Assembly: GCA_034928535.1 (NCBI GenBank)
Contig: JAYFOV010000008.1
Location: forward strand, 17,213 to 81,212
DNA: 64,000 nt
Source: CAXXOK01 sp001604115
GTDB taxonomy: Bacteria; Bacillota; Clostridia; Christensenellales; Aristaeellaceae
Direction of reading: 5' to 3'
Both the position numbers and the translations under genes were made by a program. Shown piece by piece: positions 18,325 to 27,140 of the stretch; the stretch's first letter is position 1, and each line of letters starts with the position of its first letter. The notes under the pieces were generated by a model, which was given only the letters and a program-made list of their open reading frames with translations, was not told the origin of the DNA and searched no databases.

Positions 18325-18383
18325 GCTTTCATTCCTCCCTACGCTGTGTTGCCTGCCCAAGGCGGGTTTTTCCTGAACTGCCG

Positions 18384-19355
18384 CTAACCGCGGCTATGGC
18401 CAAAGCGCCGCCGGATACGTCCCAGCGTGCTGGTGACGGTGAGCCAAGGGTGCCGCGCAAACAGCGCTGCCAGCTTGATCGGTTGCCGTTTGGCCGCATG
18501 AAATGCGAGCAGAAATGCGCGTTTGCGGATTCGGCGTTCCCGCCATTGGGTGTACCATCGCCGGATCGCCACCGGATCACTTGCGTAGCGGTACTGCTCG
18601 TTTTCATATATCAAATCGGAATCACGGATGTAGGCGTCATGGAAACCCAGCTCCGCGCTGGCGCCGCCCTGCCTGTAGCGGATGGCGGGCTGATCCCACA
18701 GGCGAATGGGCACGCCCATACGCAGCAAACGCAGGTTCATCGGGTAATCTTCCACCAGCCGGTATTGTTCGTCAAAATAGCCGTACTGCTCCAGCGACGC
18801 TTTTGTACGTGCTGTGCAGCAACCCATGATATAATTGATCTGGCACAGATCCTGATACAGCGCTTCCGGCGACATGCTGCGCATGTGCTCCGCCTGACGC
18901 GCGTCAGGCACCGTGTACAGGTGTCTGCGCATATGCTGATCATACACCAAAGCGCGTGCACACATTACATTCGCGCCTGTTTCCTTGAATTCATGCACCC
19001 ACTGTGTTATAATCGTTTCCGATACAAACGCATCCCCGGCGGAGAGGCAAAACAGATAAACTCCGCTCGCATGGTGAAACGCCTTGTTAATGTTGCGCAC
19101 AGTCCCCCGGTTTTCCGTTTCCCGCAGCACGCGCAGCGTCCAACCGGTCCGGTTGGCCTGATCAAAGCGTGCCCGAATCTCCGCCTCTGGAAAATGCTGC
19201 GATCCATCGTCGCTGATGATGTATTCCACCAGCGGGTAATCCTGCGCCAGAACAGAGTCGATGCTTTCAAACAGGTGTGCGCTGTTGTAACTCAAGGTGA
19301 CGATGCTCACCAGCGGCGCACCGCCGGCAGGGTTCGCCCTTGCTAAAATGGCCAC
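18384..19355 (-). CDS. Glycosyltransferase family 2
   Basis: First gene of the four-gene minus-strand glycosyltransferase operon, 323 residues. It contains VSIVTLSYNSAHLFESIDSVLAQDYP and YIISDDGS, a TxNRGTVRNINKAF segment and SAGDA in place of the classic DxD. The ED motif is VEDYPMNLRLLRMGV. The start is GTG with an AAGGGTG site. It is related to the GT2 gene at 29280: both share the NQ/NRGTVxN motif. It lies divergent to the fdtA-like gene, with a strong promoter between. Confidence 0.88.
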   Translation of the reverse strand: MAILARANPAGGAPLVSIVTLSYNSAHLFESIDSVLAQDYPLVEYIISDDGSQHFPEAEIRARFDQANRTGWTLRVLRETENRGTVRNINKAFHHASGVYLFCLSAGDAFVSETIITQWVHEFKETGANVMCARALVYDQHMRRHLYTVPDARQAEHMRSMSPEALYQDLCQINYIMGCCTARTKASLEQYGYFDEQYRLVEDYPMNLRLLRMGVPIRLWDQPAIRYRQGGASAELGFHDAYIRDSDLIYENEQYRYASDPVAIRRWYTQWRERRIRKRAFLLAFHAAKRQPIKLAALFARHPWLTVTSTLGRIRRRFGHSRG

Positions 19356-19397
19356 GTTTTCACCCTTTTCTTTCTCATCGGGCGTGTTAACGTGATT

Positions 19398-19426
19398 AAT
19401 GTAACATAATCAACCAAGGCTGTCAA
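19398..19426 (-). promoter_or_regulatory. Promoter of the glycosyltransferase operon
   Basis: On the minus strand TTGACA (19421-19426), a 17-base spacer and TACATT (19398-19403) preceded by TGT (extended -10). It serves the genes from 19355 down to 15114. The divergent amino-sugar genes probably start within the same 104-base interval, where CATAAT (19405-19410) is a weak plus-strand candidate. Confidence 0.72.
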
Positions 19427-19459
19427 TCTGGCGCCACGGTACATAAGGAGGCTCCCCCG

Positions 19460-19906
19460 ATGGTAACCAACACACGCCTGCTGCAGTTTCGGGATATCCG
19501 CGATCCGCGGAATCCTGATTTTTATGGGCACCTGACCCCGGTGTCTGCCGGGAAAGAAATCCCCTTCGACATCCGCCGGGTTTACTATATCTATGGCGTG
19601 GATGCCGCGGCAGAGCGCGGTTTTCACTCCCACCGTGCGCTTGAACAGGTATTGATCTGTTTGAGCGGCAGCGTGCGCATCCGCGTCAAGACCCCCTTCC
19701 AGGAGGAGGTCGTACTGCTGGATCAAGGTCACATCGGCCTATATATCGGCCCGTATGTTTGGCGGGAAATGTTTGATTTCAGCGAGCATGCGGCGCTGCT
19801 GGTGCTGGCCTCGCAGGATTATGACGAGCACGATTACTACCGTACCTACCAGGAATACGAGGCGGACGCGCGTGCGTACTTTACCCAGAAAACGGAGGAG
19901 CTGTAA
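19460..19906 (+). CDS. dTDP-4-oxo-6-deoxyglucose 3,4-ketoisomerase, FdtA/QdtA-like (cupin)
   Basis: Cupin of 148 residues in the FdtA/QdtA/WxcM-C family. It moves the keto group from C4 to C3 of dTDP-4-oxo-6-deoxy-glucose. Visible family features are the FDIRRVYYIYGV strand, the RGFHSHRALEQVLICLSGSVRI cupin core with its histidines, and the VWREMFDFSEHAALLVLAS end. AAGGAGG precedes the ATG. It is immediately followed by an aminotransferase and an acetyltransferase, the usual order for 3-acetamido-3,6-dideoxyhexose synthesis. Sequence alone does not tell me whether the galacto (Fuc3NAc) or gluco (Qui3NAc) isomer is made. Confidence 0.88.
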   Translation: MVTNTRLLQFRDIRDPRNPDFYGHLTPVSAGKEIPFDIRRVYYIYGVDAAAERGFHSHRALEQVLICLSGSVRIRVKTPFQEEVVLLDQGHIGLYIGPYVWREMFDFSEHAALLVLASQDYDEHDYYRTYQEYEADARAYFTQKTEEL

Positions 19907-19908
19907 GC

Positions 19909-21003
19909 ATGAATGTGCCTTTTGCCACCATGGATCGGATGCATGCTGCCATCCGCCAGGAGATGCTGGATGCTTTTGCAAAATGCTATGATCAGGGCTG
20001 GTTTATCCAAGGGGAGCAATGCGCGGCCTTTGAACGCGAGTTTGCCGCATATTGCGGCACGCAGCACTGCGTTGGTCTGGCGACGGGGCTGGATGCCATC
20101 TATCTGGCGCTGAGGGCGCTGGATATCGGTGCCGGCGATGAAGTCATCATCCCGGGCAATACCTTTGTGGCCACTGCGCTGGCCGTTTCCTATGCAGGCG
20201 CCACGGTGGTCACCGTGGATCCTGAACCGGACACCTACAACCTGAACCCGGCGCTCTTGGCCACCGCGCTCACCGAGCGCACGCGCGCCATTATTCCCGT
20301 TCATCTGTACGGCCAATCCGCACAGATGGATCAAATTTGCGCTTTTGCCAAGCAGCATGGCCTCTATGTTGTGGAGGATTGCGCTCAAGCGCATGGGGCG
20401 CATTTCCAGGGTAAACATGTCGGCAATTTTGGTGATGTGGGCTGCTTCAGTTTTTACCCCGGAAAAAATCTTGGCGCCTTGGGCGATGGCGGAGCCGTGG
20501 TCACCAACGATCCCAAGCTGGCAGCCCGTATCCGTGCATTGGGCAACTACGGCAGCGCGAAGAAATACCTGCACGTTGAAAAAGGCACCAATAGCCGGCT
20601 GGATGAAGTACAGGCCGCGCTCTTGCGTGTGAAGCTCACACACTTGGATGATTATTGCCAGGAACGTGACACAATCGCGCAACGCTATCTGGCAGGCATC
20701 CACAACCCTCGCATCACCTTGCCCACTGTGGCGCCGCAGCGAAATCACGTATGGCATATTTTTGCGATCCTTTGTCCGCAGCGGGATGCGTTGCGCGATC
20801 ATCTGACCCAAAACGGGATCGCAACCCTGATCCATTACCCCATTCCCGTGGCCGACCAACCCTGCTATGCTCAGGAGCAACTGACCAAGACTCCGCTGAC
20901 CGAACGGTTGGCCAGTCAGCAGATCAGCCTGCCGCTGTACATCGGCATGACGGATGCGGAAATCGATTATGTGATCGAGCAACTAAACGCCTTCACTGCC
21001 TAA
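19909..21003 (+). CDS. dTDP-3-oxo-sugar aminotransferase, FdtB/QdtB-like (DegT/DnrJ/EryC1)
   Basis: PLP-dependent transaminase of 364 residues that would install the 3-amino group. It has the family motifs: GLATGLDAIYLALRAL near the N-terminus, VEDCAQAHGA (the PLP-contacting Asp), SFYPGKNLGALGDGGA (the Schiff-base Lys) and the GTNSRLDEVQAALL segment. It starts two bases after the upstream gene, with AGGAG in that gene's end. The C-terminus has the usual HVWHIFAI and TPLTERLA motifs. Confidence 0.92.
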   Translation: MNVPFATMDRMHAAIRQEMLDAFAKCYDQGWFIQGEQCAAFEREFAAYCGTQHCVGLATGLDAIYLALRALDIGAGDEVIIPGNTFVATALAVSYAGATVVTVDPEPDTYNLNPALLATALTERTRAIIPVHLYGQSAQMDQICAFAKQHGLYVVEDCAQAHGAHFQGKHVGNFGDVGCFSFYPGKNLGALGDGGAVVTNDPKLAARIRALGNYGSAKKYLHVEKGTNSRLDEVQAALLRVKLTHLDDYCQERDTIAQRYLAGIHNPRITLPTVAPQRNHVWHIFAILCPQRDALRDHLTQNGIATLIHYPIPVADQPCYAQEQLTKTPLTERLASQQISLPLYIGMTDAEIDYVIEQLNAFTA

Positions 21004-21022
21004 GCGGGGACAGGAGGTTTTC

Positions 21023-21823
21023 ATGAACCAAATATCGGACAAAGCGACCCTGATGCCCGGCGTGATCCTGGGGGATGACGTCATTATCGAGGAGGATGTG
21101 TATATCGATTATTACTGCATCATCCGCGATCATGTGCGCATCGGCAGGGGTTCCTACATCGGTGCTCGTTGTATTCTTGGCGAGTATTTGGCGGATTTTG
21201 TGAACCGCCGCGAGCGCAATCCCCATCCCCTGACCATTGGCGAGGGCGCCGTTATCCGCAGCGAAACCATTATCTATGGCGATACGGTCATTGGCGCGCG
21301 CTTCCAGACCGGGCACCGCGTGACCATCCGGGAAAACACCATCATTGGGGATGATGTGCGCATCGGCACACTTTCGGATGTCCAGGGGCACTGCACCATT
21401 GACGATCACGCCAGCTTGCACAGCAAAGTGTTTGTAGCCCCCAATGCCCACATCGGCAAATATGCATGGCTTTCCCCCTGCGCCACGCTGACCAACGACC
21501 CCACGCCCCCCAGCGAAGTGGAGCAAGGTGTTGTACTGGAGGCTTTTTCTACCGTGGCGGCGGGCGCGATCGTGCTGCCGGGCGTACGTGTGCACACAGA
21601 CGGAATCGTGGCCGCGGGCGCAATTGCCACACGCGATGTGCCCCCCGGGCGTATCGTGGTCGGCAACCCGGCAAGGGATCGCGGGGATGTAACGCAGATT
21701 AAAAATCGTGATACCGGCGAGCAAGCCTATCCATGGCGGCACCATTTTGACCGGGGCATGCCATGGCATGGCATTGGCTACGCCGCATGGCGATCTGAAA
21801 ACGATCTGGATCTGCCGGAATAA
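21023..21823 (+). CDS. Hexapeptide-repeat sugar N-acetyltransferase, FdtC-like
   Basis: Left-handed beta-helix acyltransferase of 266 residues, expected to acetylate the 3-amino group of the dTDP sugar. Many [IV]G-x4 hexapeptide turns are visible (MPGVILGDDVIIEEDVYI, IRIG-like, TIIGDDVRIGTLSDV), and the last coil ends in ATRDVPPGRIVVGNPAR, the usual CoA-binding end. The ~60 extra C-terminal residues form a family-specific tail. GGAGG precedes the ATG. It is the third gene of the fdtA-fdtB-fdtC-like operon and is followed by a strong terminator. Confidence 0.88.
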   Translation: MNQISDKATLMPGVILGDDVIIEEDVYIDYYCIIRDHVRIGRGSYIGARCILGEYLADFVNRRERNPHPLTIGEGAVIRSETIIYGDTVIGARFQTGHRVTIRENTIIGDDVRIGTLSDVQGHCTIDDHASLHSKVFVAPNAHIGKYAWLSPCATLTNDPTPPSEVEQGVVLEAFSTVAAGAIVLPGVRVHTDGIVAAGAIATRDVPPGRIVVGNPARDRGDVTQIKNRDTGEQAYPWRHHFDRGMPWHGIGYAAWRSENDLDLPE

Positions 21824-21836
21824 AGCCTATTATGTC

Positions 21837-21887
21837 AAGCGCTGCACGCTTCCTCCTTCTTTGCGGGGAGCGTGCAGCGCTTTCTTT
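21837..21887 (+). terminator. Terminator of the amino-sugar operon
   Basis: A 14-bp perfect stem (21837-21850 with 21869-21882, core GCGCTGCACGC), extended inward by CC/GG pairs, followed by TTTCTTT. Confidence 0.92.
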
Positions 21888-21922
21888 GCCGTTTTCAGGA
21901 GCTTATGTGGGGCTGTATGTGC

Positions 21923-21962
21923 AACAGGAAGGGTGCTCGCGGTGAGCACCCTTCCTGTTTTT
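21923..21962. terminator. Second hairpin between convergent genes
   Basis: Perfect 16-bp stem (21923-21938 with 21944-21959) with a GCGGT loop and a T5 run on the plus side. It lies about 30 bases beyond the stop of the minus-strand secreted protein gene, so it may terminate both directions. Confidence 0.8.
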
Positions 21963-21991
21963 GAAACCAAGGCGCATTTGTGCCTTCGTCG

Positions 21992-24900
21992 TTAGTCTGC
22001 CATGGTGAGCATCGGCGTGATGTTGGTGAGCGCAAAGCCCCAGTACTGAACACTCGCGTTGCTGACCAACGTTACGGTTGCGGAGCTGCCCGTCACCGTG
22101 ATCGTTTGTCCCTGCAACTGTGTGCCGGAGAACTGCCCCACCATCGTGCCAGCCGCATTGTAGATGTAAATGAAATCTGCGTTGGCTTCTGTGCGGGTGT
22201 TGGTGGAGAAAGTCAGCCGCAGGTAGTTGGCGCCCGGGATGCTGTACGTGTAGGAGTACGTGGAGTTGGCCGCGTAGTTGTGCGGTGTTTGCATGTTGGC
22301 GGCAGTCCAATCCGGCCAAGCCGCCGTAGTGGCGCTCACCGCTGTCGATTGGGTACCGGTCATCCGGCTGAAGTTAACAATCTGGTAGGGCTCCACCACA
22401 TAGCTGTACGAGCTGCCCGGCGTGAGTGCCCCGCCGCTCTTGCCATCCTCGTAGCGGGTGCCTGTGGTTTCACCAATCTTGGTATACACCCCAGATCCCG
22501 TTAGCCGATAGATGTTGTAACCGCTTGCGTCAGTAACGGCATTCCAAGCGATCACGATGCTGGTCCGGTCAACTGTGCCATACGCGCCAAGCACCGTGGG
22601 CTTGGCCAGCACACGAGCACCCATGGGCGCGGTATAGGCGCTGTAATACCGGATGCCGTTGACCACCTTGAACGTGCGCACCTTGTAGTAGTAATAGCCT
22701 GCAGACAGCCCTGTATCGGTATAAGAGAGCACGTTTTGTGCATCGGTAATGAAGGAGTAGCCGTAGTCCCTGTAGCTGGAGCGGTAAATGGCATAGCCAT
22801 CCACCACGCTGCTGCCACTGGCGGTCCAGCTCAGGTTGATGCCATTCGTCTGGTATGGCACAACTTCCGTCATCACGGGCACATTGGTCATCAGGCAATT
22901 CACTTCGCCGCTGCGCAGGCCATACGTGTGATCAAAAGCCGGTGTGTAGCTCCGCCGCACAATGCCGCGCACGGAGAAGAAGTATACCTGCCCCGCCGTG
23001 AGACCGTTGATGGTGAGGCTGGTGCCGCTCGTTTCCACCACTGTGGGGCTGGAGCTGCCTGCCGTTGTGGCATAATACACGCGGTATGAGGTTGCTCCCT
23101 GAACACTGGTCCACGAAAGCGTGGCAGAGTCTGTGGTTGTAGCGGTGATGCTGATGTCCGGCGCAATCATGAACACGAACGGCCGTGCTTCAGAAAGCGG
23201 TCCCTGGTATACCGTACCATTGATCAGGCCGCGCGGGCGGATACGGTAATAATAGGTTTGCCCCGTGATCAGCCCATTGTCCGTGAAGCTGTTGCCCTCA
23301 ATGTAGCCAATGTGCACATAGCTGGATGCGCTATCCCCACGGTACACATAGTACCCAATGGCGCCAAACACCTTATCCCAGGTGATTGTGGCGCTCGTGG
23401 AGCCCGTCGGCACGATGCTCTTGGGCGTGGTGGCGCTCAGGCTCATGAACGTTGCAATGGACGAATAGCCGCTGCAGCGCGTTGCGCCGCCGTTGTTGCG
23501 GTATGCCAGGAGTTTATAGTAGTATGCCTGCCCCGCACTGGTTGTACTGTCCACATAGGTATAGACCCCTCCGCTGGAGGCGACCGTTCCCGTGTAGATC
23601 ACCTGAAACCCGTGCGTAGCAAAGTTGGAACGGTAGATCGAAAATCCGGTTTCACTGCCCGGGTAGGCGCTCATTTTCCAGGTCAGTTGCGCGCTGGTCG
23701 CGCTGCCTGCAATCGCCGTGGTCAGTGCCGTGGGCGCATAGACAGAGGTCTGCATGGTGCAGAAAGGACCCTCAAATGTCTGCTCTACCCCGCCGCTGAC
23801 GGACACCTTAATAGCGCAGACATAGTAGGTTGCAACTTCGCCGGCGGCCAGCGTCGCGTCATAATAGAACGTATCAGACAGTTCGGCAATTTTGTCCGCA
23901 GCTGTGGTTCCGTTCTTGTAAATATGATAGCCGCTTGCCCCTGTGACGGGCGTCCATTGCAGGTATGCGCGGGATGCGCCCACATAGTTCGCCGTCACAC
24001 GCACAGGCCTGTCCAGCGCTACATAGTGCGCCATGAGCCGGTTGGAAAGCGCCGTCGTGTAAAAGCTGTTGAAAGCCTTGATCACGTAAGTGTTATCGGC
24101 GTTTTTCACGGGGTTCTTATCCACATAGTTATAGGTGTTGGCGGCGCTGTATGCCGGCAGCACCGTAGCAATGTACTTGGCTCCGCCGGTCGTAGCACGG
24201 TAAATGTAATATCCGTCCGCATTGGCTGTGCCCTGCCAGTTGATCTGGATGCCGCTTGCCCCCAGGGTTTGCACTGAGGTGATCACTGGATCCGCCCCGA
24301 TGGTCAGGCGGAAGCTTGCCGCGGCCGCCGAGGAAGCGCCGTAATAAGTGGCGGTGGAGGAATACTGCCGCACTGCCTGCACCTTATAGTACTGGATCAG
24401 TCCGGTCTGTGTTTTGCCAATCTTCGCACTGGTTGCGCCATCGGTAATGGTGGCGACCACCGCGAAACCAGAGCTTGGGCTGCTGCTTCGCAACACACGG
24501 TAGCCATTGGCATTGCTCACAGCACCCCAGGTAACGGTCACATTGCCGCTGCCGAAGGCTTCGCTCACACTGCTGACCACCGGCTTGGCCAAGCCCATCG
24601 CCGTGCGGAAGCCGGAGATATCCCCGTCCACCGCGCTGCTGCTGGCACCCCGCTTGGCCTGCATCTTGAAATAGCAAACCTGGCCGTTTAGCGCAGCATT
24701 CGTCACGGTAGCAGAAAGCGCAGTCGTGTTGCCCACGACGCTGTAGCTGTCATAAGGGTTGGTGGACATGAGGATGTCATACGAGCCGGCATACTTGACG
24801 GCCGACCACGTCAGTTTGACGGTGTACTCGCTCAAAATGCTAATGGAAAACACGGGTGTCTCCAGCTTGTAAGCCTTGGCCATCAGCGGCTCCACGGAGG

Positions 24901-25261
24901 GTGCAACCGTCTCAGTAGGCTGAGGTGATGCCGTATCACCAGCCGGAGCCGTGGCGACCGGGGTCGCCGTCACACTGGGGGACTCCGTCAGCTCCGCAGT
25001 GGGCTCAGCGGTCGGTTCAACCGTCGGGGCCAGTGTTGGCTCGGACGTGGGTGCGTCCGTTGGCTCAGCCGTGGGTTCAGCCGTCGGTACCGCGGTGGGA
25101 TCAGCCGTTGCTGTGGGCTGCGGGGTATCCAATACCACTGCATCGGTCGTTTCCGTGGCGGCCGGGGCTTCCGCCACGGCATACAGCACGGGCATTGCAG
25201 TAAACATCAGCGCTAAAAGAATCGACAGCACTTTACGCAAGAATTTTGCCTGCCAGAACAT
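21992..25261 (-). CDS. Large secreted fibronectin-III-like repeat protein with a C-terminal CUB-like domain
   Basis: Predicted extracellular protein of 1,089 residues. An N-terminal signal peptide (hydrophobic core LSILLALMFTAMPVLYAV, cleavage near AVAEA) is followed by a Pro/Thr/Glu-rich stalk (about residues 35-105). About nine or ten fibronectin-III-like units follow, marked by recurring tryptophan and YxVYR/YYYKV motifs. The last ~110 residues resemble the CUB-like domain of the protein at 11552: a PHNYAANSTYSY segment, then LRLTFSTNT and FIYIYNAAGTMVGQFSG. No peptidase domain and no anchoring signal is visible. The ATG at 25261 follows GGAGG. No clear promoter lies just upstream, so it may be read through from the ABC exporter genes. 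Likely a surface adhesin or scaffold; function unproven. Confidence 0.8.
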   Translation of the reverse strand: MFWQAKFLRKVLSILLALMFTAMPVLYAVAEAPAATETTDAVVLDTPQPTATADPTAVPTAEPTAEPTDAPTSEPTLAPTVEPTAEPTAELTESPSVTATPVATAPAGDTASPQPTETVAPSVEPLMAKAYKLETPVFSISILSEYTVKLTWSAVKYAGSYDILMSTNPYDSYSVVGNTTALSATVTNAALNGQVCYFKMQAKRGASSSAVDGDISGFRTAMGLAKPVVSSVSEAFGSGNVTVTWGAVSNANGYRVLRSSSPSSGFAVVATITDGATSAKIGKTQTGLIQYYKVQAVRQYSSTATYYGASSAAAASFRLTIGADPVITSVQTLGASGIQINWQGTANADGYYIYRATTGGAKYIATVLPAYSAANTYNYVDKNPVKNADNTYVIKAFNSFYTTALSNRLMAHYVALDRPVRVTANYVGASRAYLQWTPVTGASGYHIYKNGTTAADKIAELSDTFYYDATLAAGEVATYYVCAIKVSVSGGVEQTFEGPFCTMQTSVYAPTALTTAIAGSATSAQLTWKMSAYPGSETGFSIYRSNFATHGFQVIYTGTVASSGGVYTYVDSTTSAGQAYYYKLLAYRNNGGATRCSGYSSIATFMSLSATTPKSIVPTGSTSATITWDKVFGAIGYYVYRGDSASSYVHIGYIEGNSFTDNGLITGQTYYYRIRPRGLINGTVYQGPLSEARPFVFMIAPDISITATTTDSATLSWTSVQGATSYRVYYATTAGSSSPTVVETSGTSLTINGLTAGQVYFFSVRGIVRRSYTPAFDHTYGLRSGEVNCLMTNVPVMTEVVPYQTNGINLSWTASGSSVVDGYAIYRSSYRDYGYSFITDAQNVLSYTDTGLSAGYYYYKVRTFKVVNGIRYYSAYTAPMGARVLAKPTVLGAYGTVDRTSIVIAWNAVTDASGYNIYRLTGSGVYTKIGETTGTRYEDGKSGGALTPGSSYSYVVEPYQIVNFSRMTGTQSTAVSATTAAWPDWTAANMQTPHNYAANSTYSYTYSIPGANYLRLTFSTNTRTEANADFIYIYNAAGTMVGQFSGTQLQGQTITVTGSSATVTLVSNASVQYWGFALTNITPMLTMAD

Positions 25262-25328
25262 GAGCGTCACTTCCTCCACATGTAATCCAGATGTATGATC
25301 ATCCCATTCGGGCAATCAGCCGGCCAGG

Positions 25329-26063
25329 TCACTTCACAGCCAAGGAAGCTTCATATTGGTCGCAAATCTCTTCGGAAGGGCCAAACGCGATCTGCTCTCC
25401 CTTGTGGAGCCAGAGCACCTTGTTGCAGATACTGCGCACCTGCGAAATCGTGTGGGACACAAACAAGGTCGTCGCTCCGCTTGCGAGGATCTCATTCATC
25501 TTGGCTTCGCTCTTGGCTCGGAAGGCGCCATCGCCCACCGAAAGCACTTCGTCCAAAATCAGGATGTCCGGTTGCACCAAGCTGCAAATGGAAAACGCAA
25601 GTCTGGAGCGCATGCCGGAGGAAAGATGCTTGAATGGTCTGTCCTGGAAACTTTCCAGTTCTGCAAAAGCGATGATCTCCGGATACATCCGGTTCATAAA
25701 CTCCTTAGTATATCCCATCATCGCGCCGCGCAGATACGTGTTTTCCTTCACGGTCATCTCGCCATCGAAGCCAGCGCCCAGCTCCAGCAACGCGGCAATG
25801 CGCCCGTGGGTCTGGCATGTGCCCTGGGTAGGCAGCATGATACCGGAGATCACCTTCAGTAAGGTGGATTTGCCCGCGCCGTTGGTGCCGACGATGCCCA
25901 TCATATCGCCCCGGTCCAGCGAAAAGGAAATGCCGCGCAATGCGTTGAAAACTTTGGTCTGGTATTGGCCGCGCACCCGGAGCATCAGGTACTCCTTCAG
26001 ACCGCGGTTGCGTAAGTCACCCGTAAGGTAGCTGACGGAAATATCCTTCACATCCACCATCAT
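25329..26063 (-). CDS. Polysaccharide/teichoic acid ABC exporter, ATP-binding subunit (Wzt/TagH type)
   Basis: ATPase of 244 residues that would power export of a lipid-linked polysaccharide. Walker A is GTNGAGKS, the signature is LSSGM, and Walker B with its following segment is ILILDEVLSVGD. The N-terminal segment VSYLTGDLRNRGLKEYL is typical of the Wzt/TagH/KpsT branch. There is no C-terminal carbohydrate-binding domain, unlike Wzt of O9a-type systems. The gene overlaps the end of the permease gene through its ribosome-binding site, and the ATG at 26063 is better placed than an in-frame GTG at 26075. Confidence 0.92.
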   Translation of the reverse strand: MMVDVKDISVSYLTGDLRNRGLKEYLMLRVRGQYQTKVFNALRGISFSLDRGDMMGIVGTNGAGKSTLLKVISGIMLPTQGTCQTHGRIAALLELGAGFDGEMTVKENTYLRGAMMGYTKEFMNRMYPEIIAFAELESFQDRPFKHLSSGMRSRLAFSICSLVQPDILILDEVLSVGDGAFRAKSEAKMNEILASGATTLFVSHTISQVRSICNKVLWLHKGEQIAFGPSEEICDQYEASLAVK

Positions 26064-26076
26064 CGTTTCCCGCACC

Positions 26077-26841
26077 TCACATATAATACAGAAACTTGTA
26101 GTTGTATTTCTTGTACATCCAAAGGCCGATCATAAATGCCCCAACGCCGAACCCCGCGCATATCAAATGCAGACTGAGCGAAGGGATCGCGCCGCCGATG
26201 ACGATCGTGCGGAAGTACAGGATAAAATCATAAACGGGATTCAGGTAAAAAAACTTCCCAAGTGATGCGGAAAATGTTTCCGTGGAGTAGAAAATCGCTG
26301 ATGCGTACATCACCAACATGGTAAAAATACTGTATAGATACTCCAGATCCTTAAAGAAAATATGCAATGCGGAAAGAATCAGCGCCATGCCGATATTGAA
26401 TAGGGTCAGGAAGACCACCGGGTAGAGCAGCATAAAAAACCGAAAGGTAAACGGGATCTGGTCCACAGCCACAAAAACAAGATAGATGACCATCGTCAGG
26501 GCAAAATTGATCAGGGAGGATACGATCCGGGAAAACACAAACAGATACTTTGGCACATTGATTTTGGAAATGATGTAGCTGTTGGCGTCCAATGCCCGCA
26601 TGCCCTGTGTGGTCGCATCGCTGAAGTAGGTAAAAACCATAAGCCCTGTAAACAGGTACACGGTGTAATGCGGCTGTTTGTGCCCAAAGAAGTTTACAAA
26701 GATCACATTGAGAACCAGCAGCTGCGCCAGCGGCGAGATCAAACTCCACAATACGCCCAAAAACGTCCGCTTGTACTTATGCTTGAAATCCCGTTTGACC
26801 AGTTCCTCAAACAAGAACTGGTATTGTTGGAACCGTTGCAC
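26077..26841 (-). CDS. Polysaccharide/teichoic acid ABC exporter, permease (Wzm/TagG type)
   Basis: ABC-2-type permease of 254 residues with six predicted membrane helices. The conserved N-terminus (FEELVKRDFKHKYKRTFLGVLWSLISPL) is the amphipathic interface of Wzm/TagG proteins. It pairs with the ATPase gene directly downstream. The start is GTG; upstream in-frame stops leave no longer choice, and the GGAG upstream is distant, so the initiation rate may be low. Together with the flanking glycosyltransferases it defines an ABC-transporter-dependent export route. Confidence 0.9.
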   Translation of the reverse strand: MQRFQQYQFLFEELVKRDFKHKYKRTFLGVLWSLISPLAQLLVLNVIFVNFFGHKQPHYTVYLFTGLMVFTYFSDATTQGMRALDANSYIISKINVPKYLFVFSRIVSSLINFALTMVIYLVFVAVDQIPFTFRFFMLLYPVVFLTLFNIGMALILSALHIFFKDLEYLYSIFTMLVMYASAIFYSTETFSASLGKFFYLNPVYDFILYFRTIVIGGAIPSLSLHLICAGFGVGAFMIGLWMYKKYNYKFLYYM

Positions 26842-26911
26842 AGTCTACTACACACTCCTATGTGGAAAACGTTGTCCCAGGCCAACACGAAACAAAGCCC
26901 AGAATATTGGT

Positions 26912-26940
26912 ATCATATCACATGGCATTGGGATTTGCAA
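26912..26940 (-). promoter_or_regulatory. Promoter of the ABC exporter genes
   Basis: On the minus strand TTGCAA (26935-26940) and TATGAT (26912-26917) with a 17-base spacer. The predicted leader is about 65 bases. Confidence 0.62.
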
Positions 26941-27075
26941 CCAAATGGCGTGTTTGAGGGTGTTTCCCCTTGAGCGCCGGCTCGCCTGCCATGCTCAGGC
27001 GCGCAGCAGCCTGCCAAGTCGCGGTGCGAGCGTTTCCACTTTGAGGAATTTTGCGCTGCATATGGCAGGCTCGGC

Positions 27076-27104
27076 TTGACTTGCGTATGAATGGCTGGTA
27101 AAAT
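27076..27104 (+). promoter_or_regulatory. Promoter of the 27141-30476 genes
   Basis: TTGACT (27076-27081), a 17-base spacer and TAAAAT (27099-27104), about 30 bases before the first start codon. The rest of the 299-base interval between the divergent units (26842-27140) holds only GCCTG/CAGGC-type dyads. Confidence 0.75.
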
Positions 27105-27140
27105 CGTGATGAAATTTACCTTTGAAGGGAAGTTGTCTGG

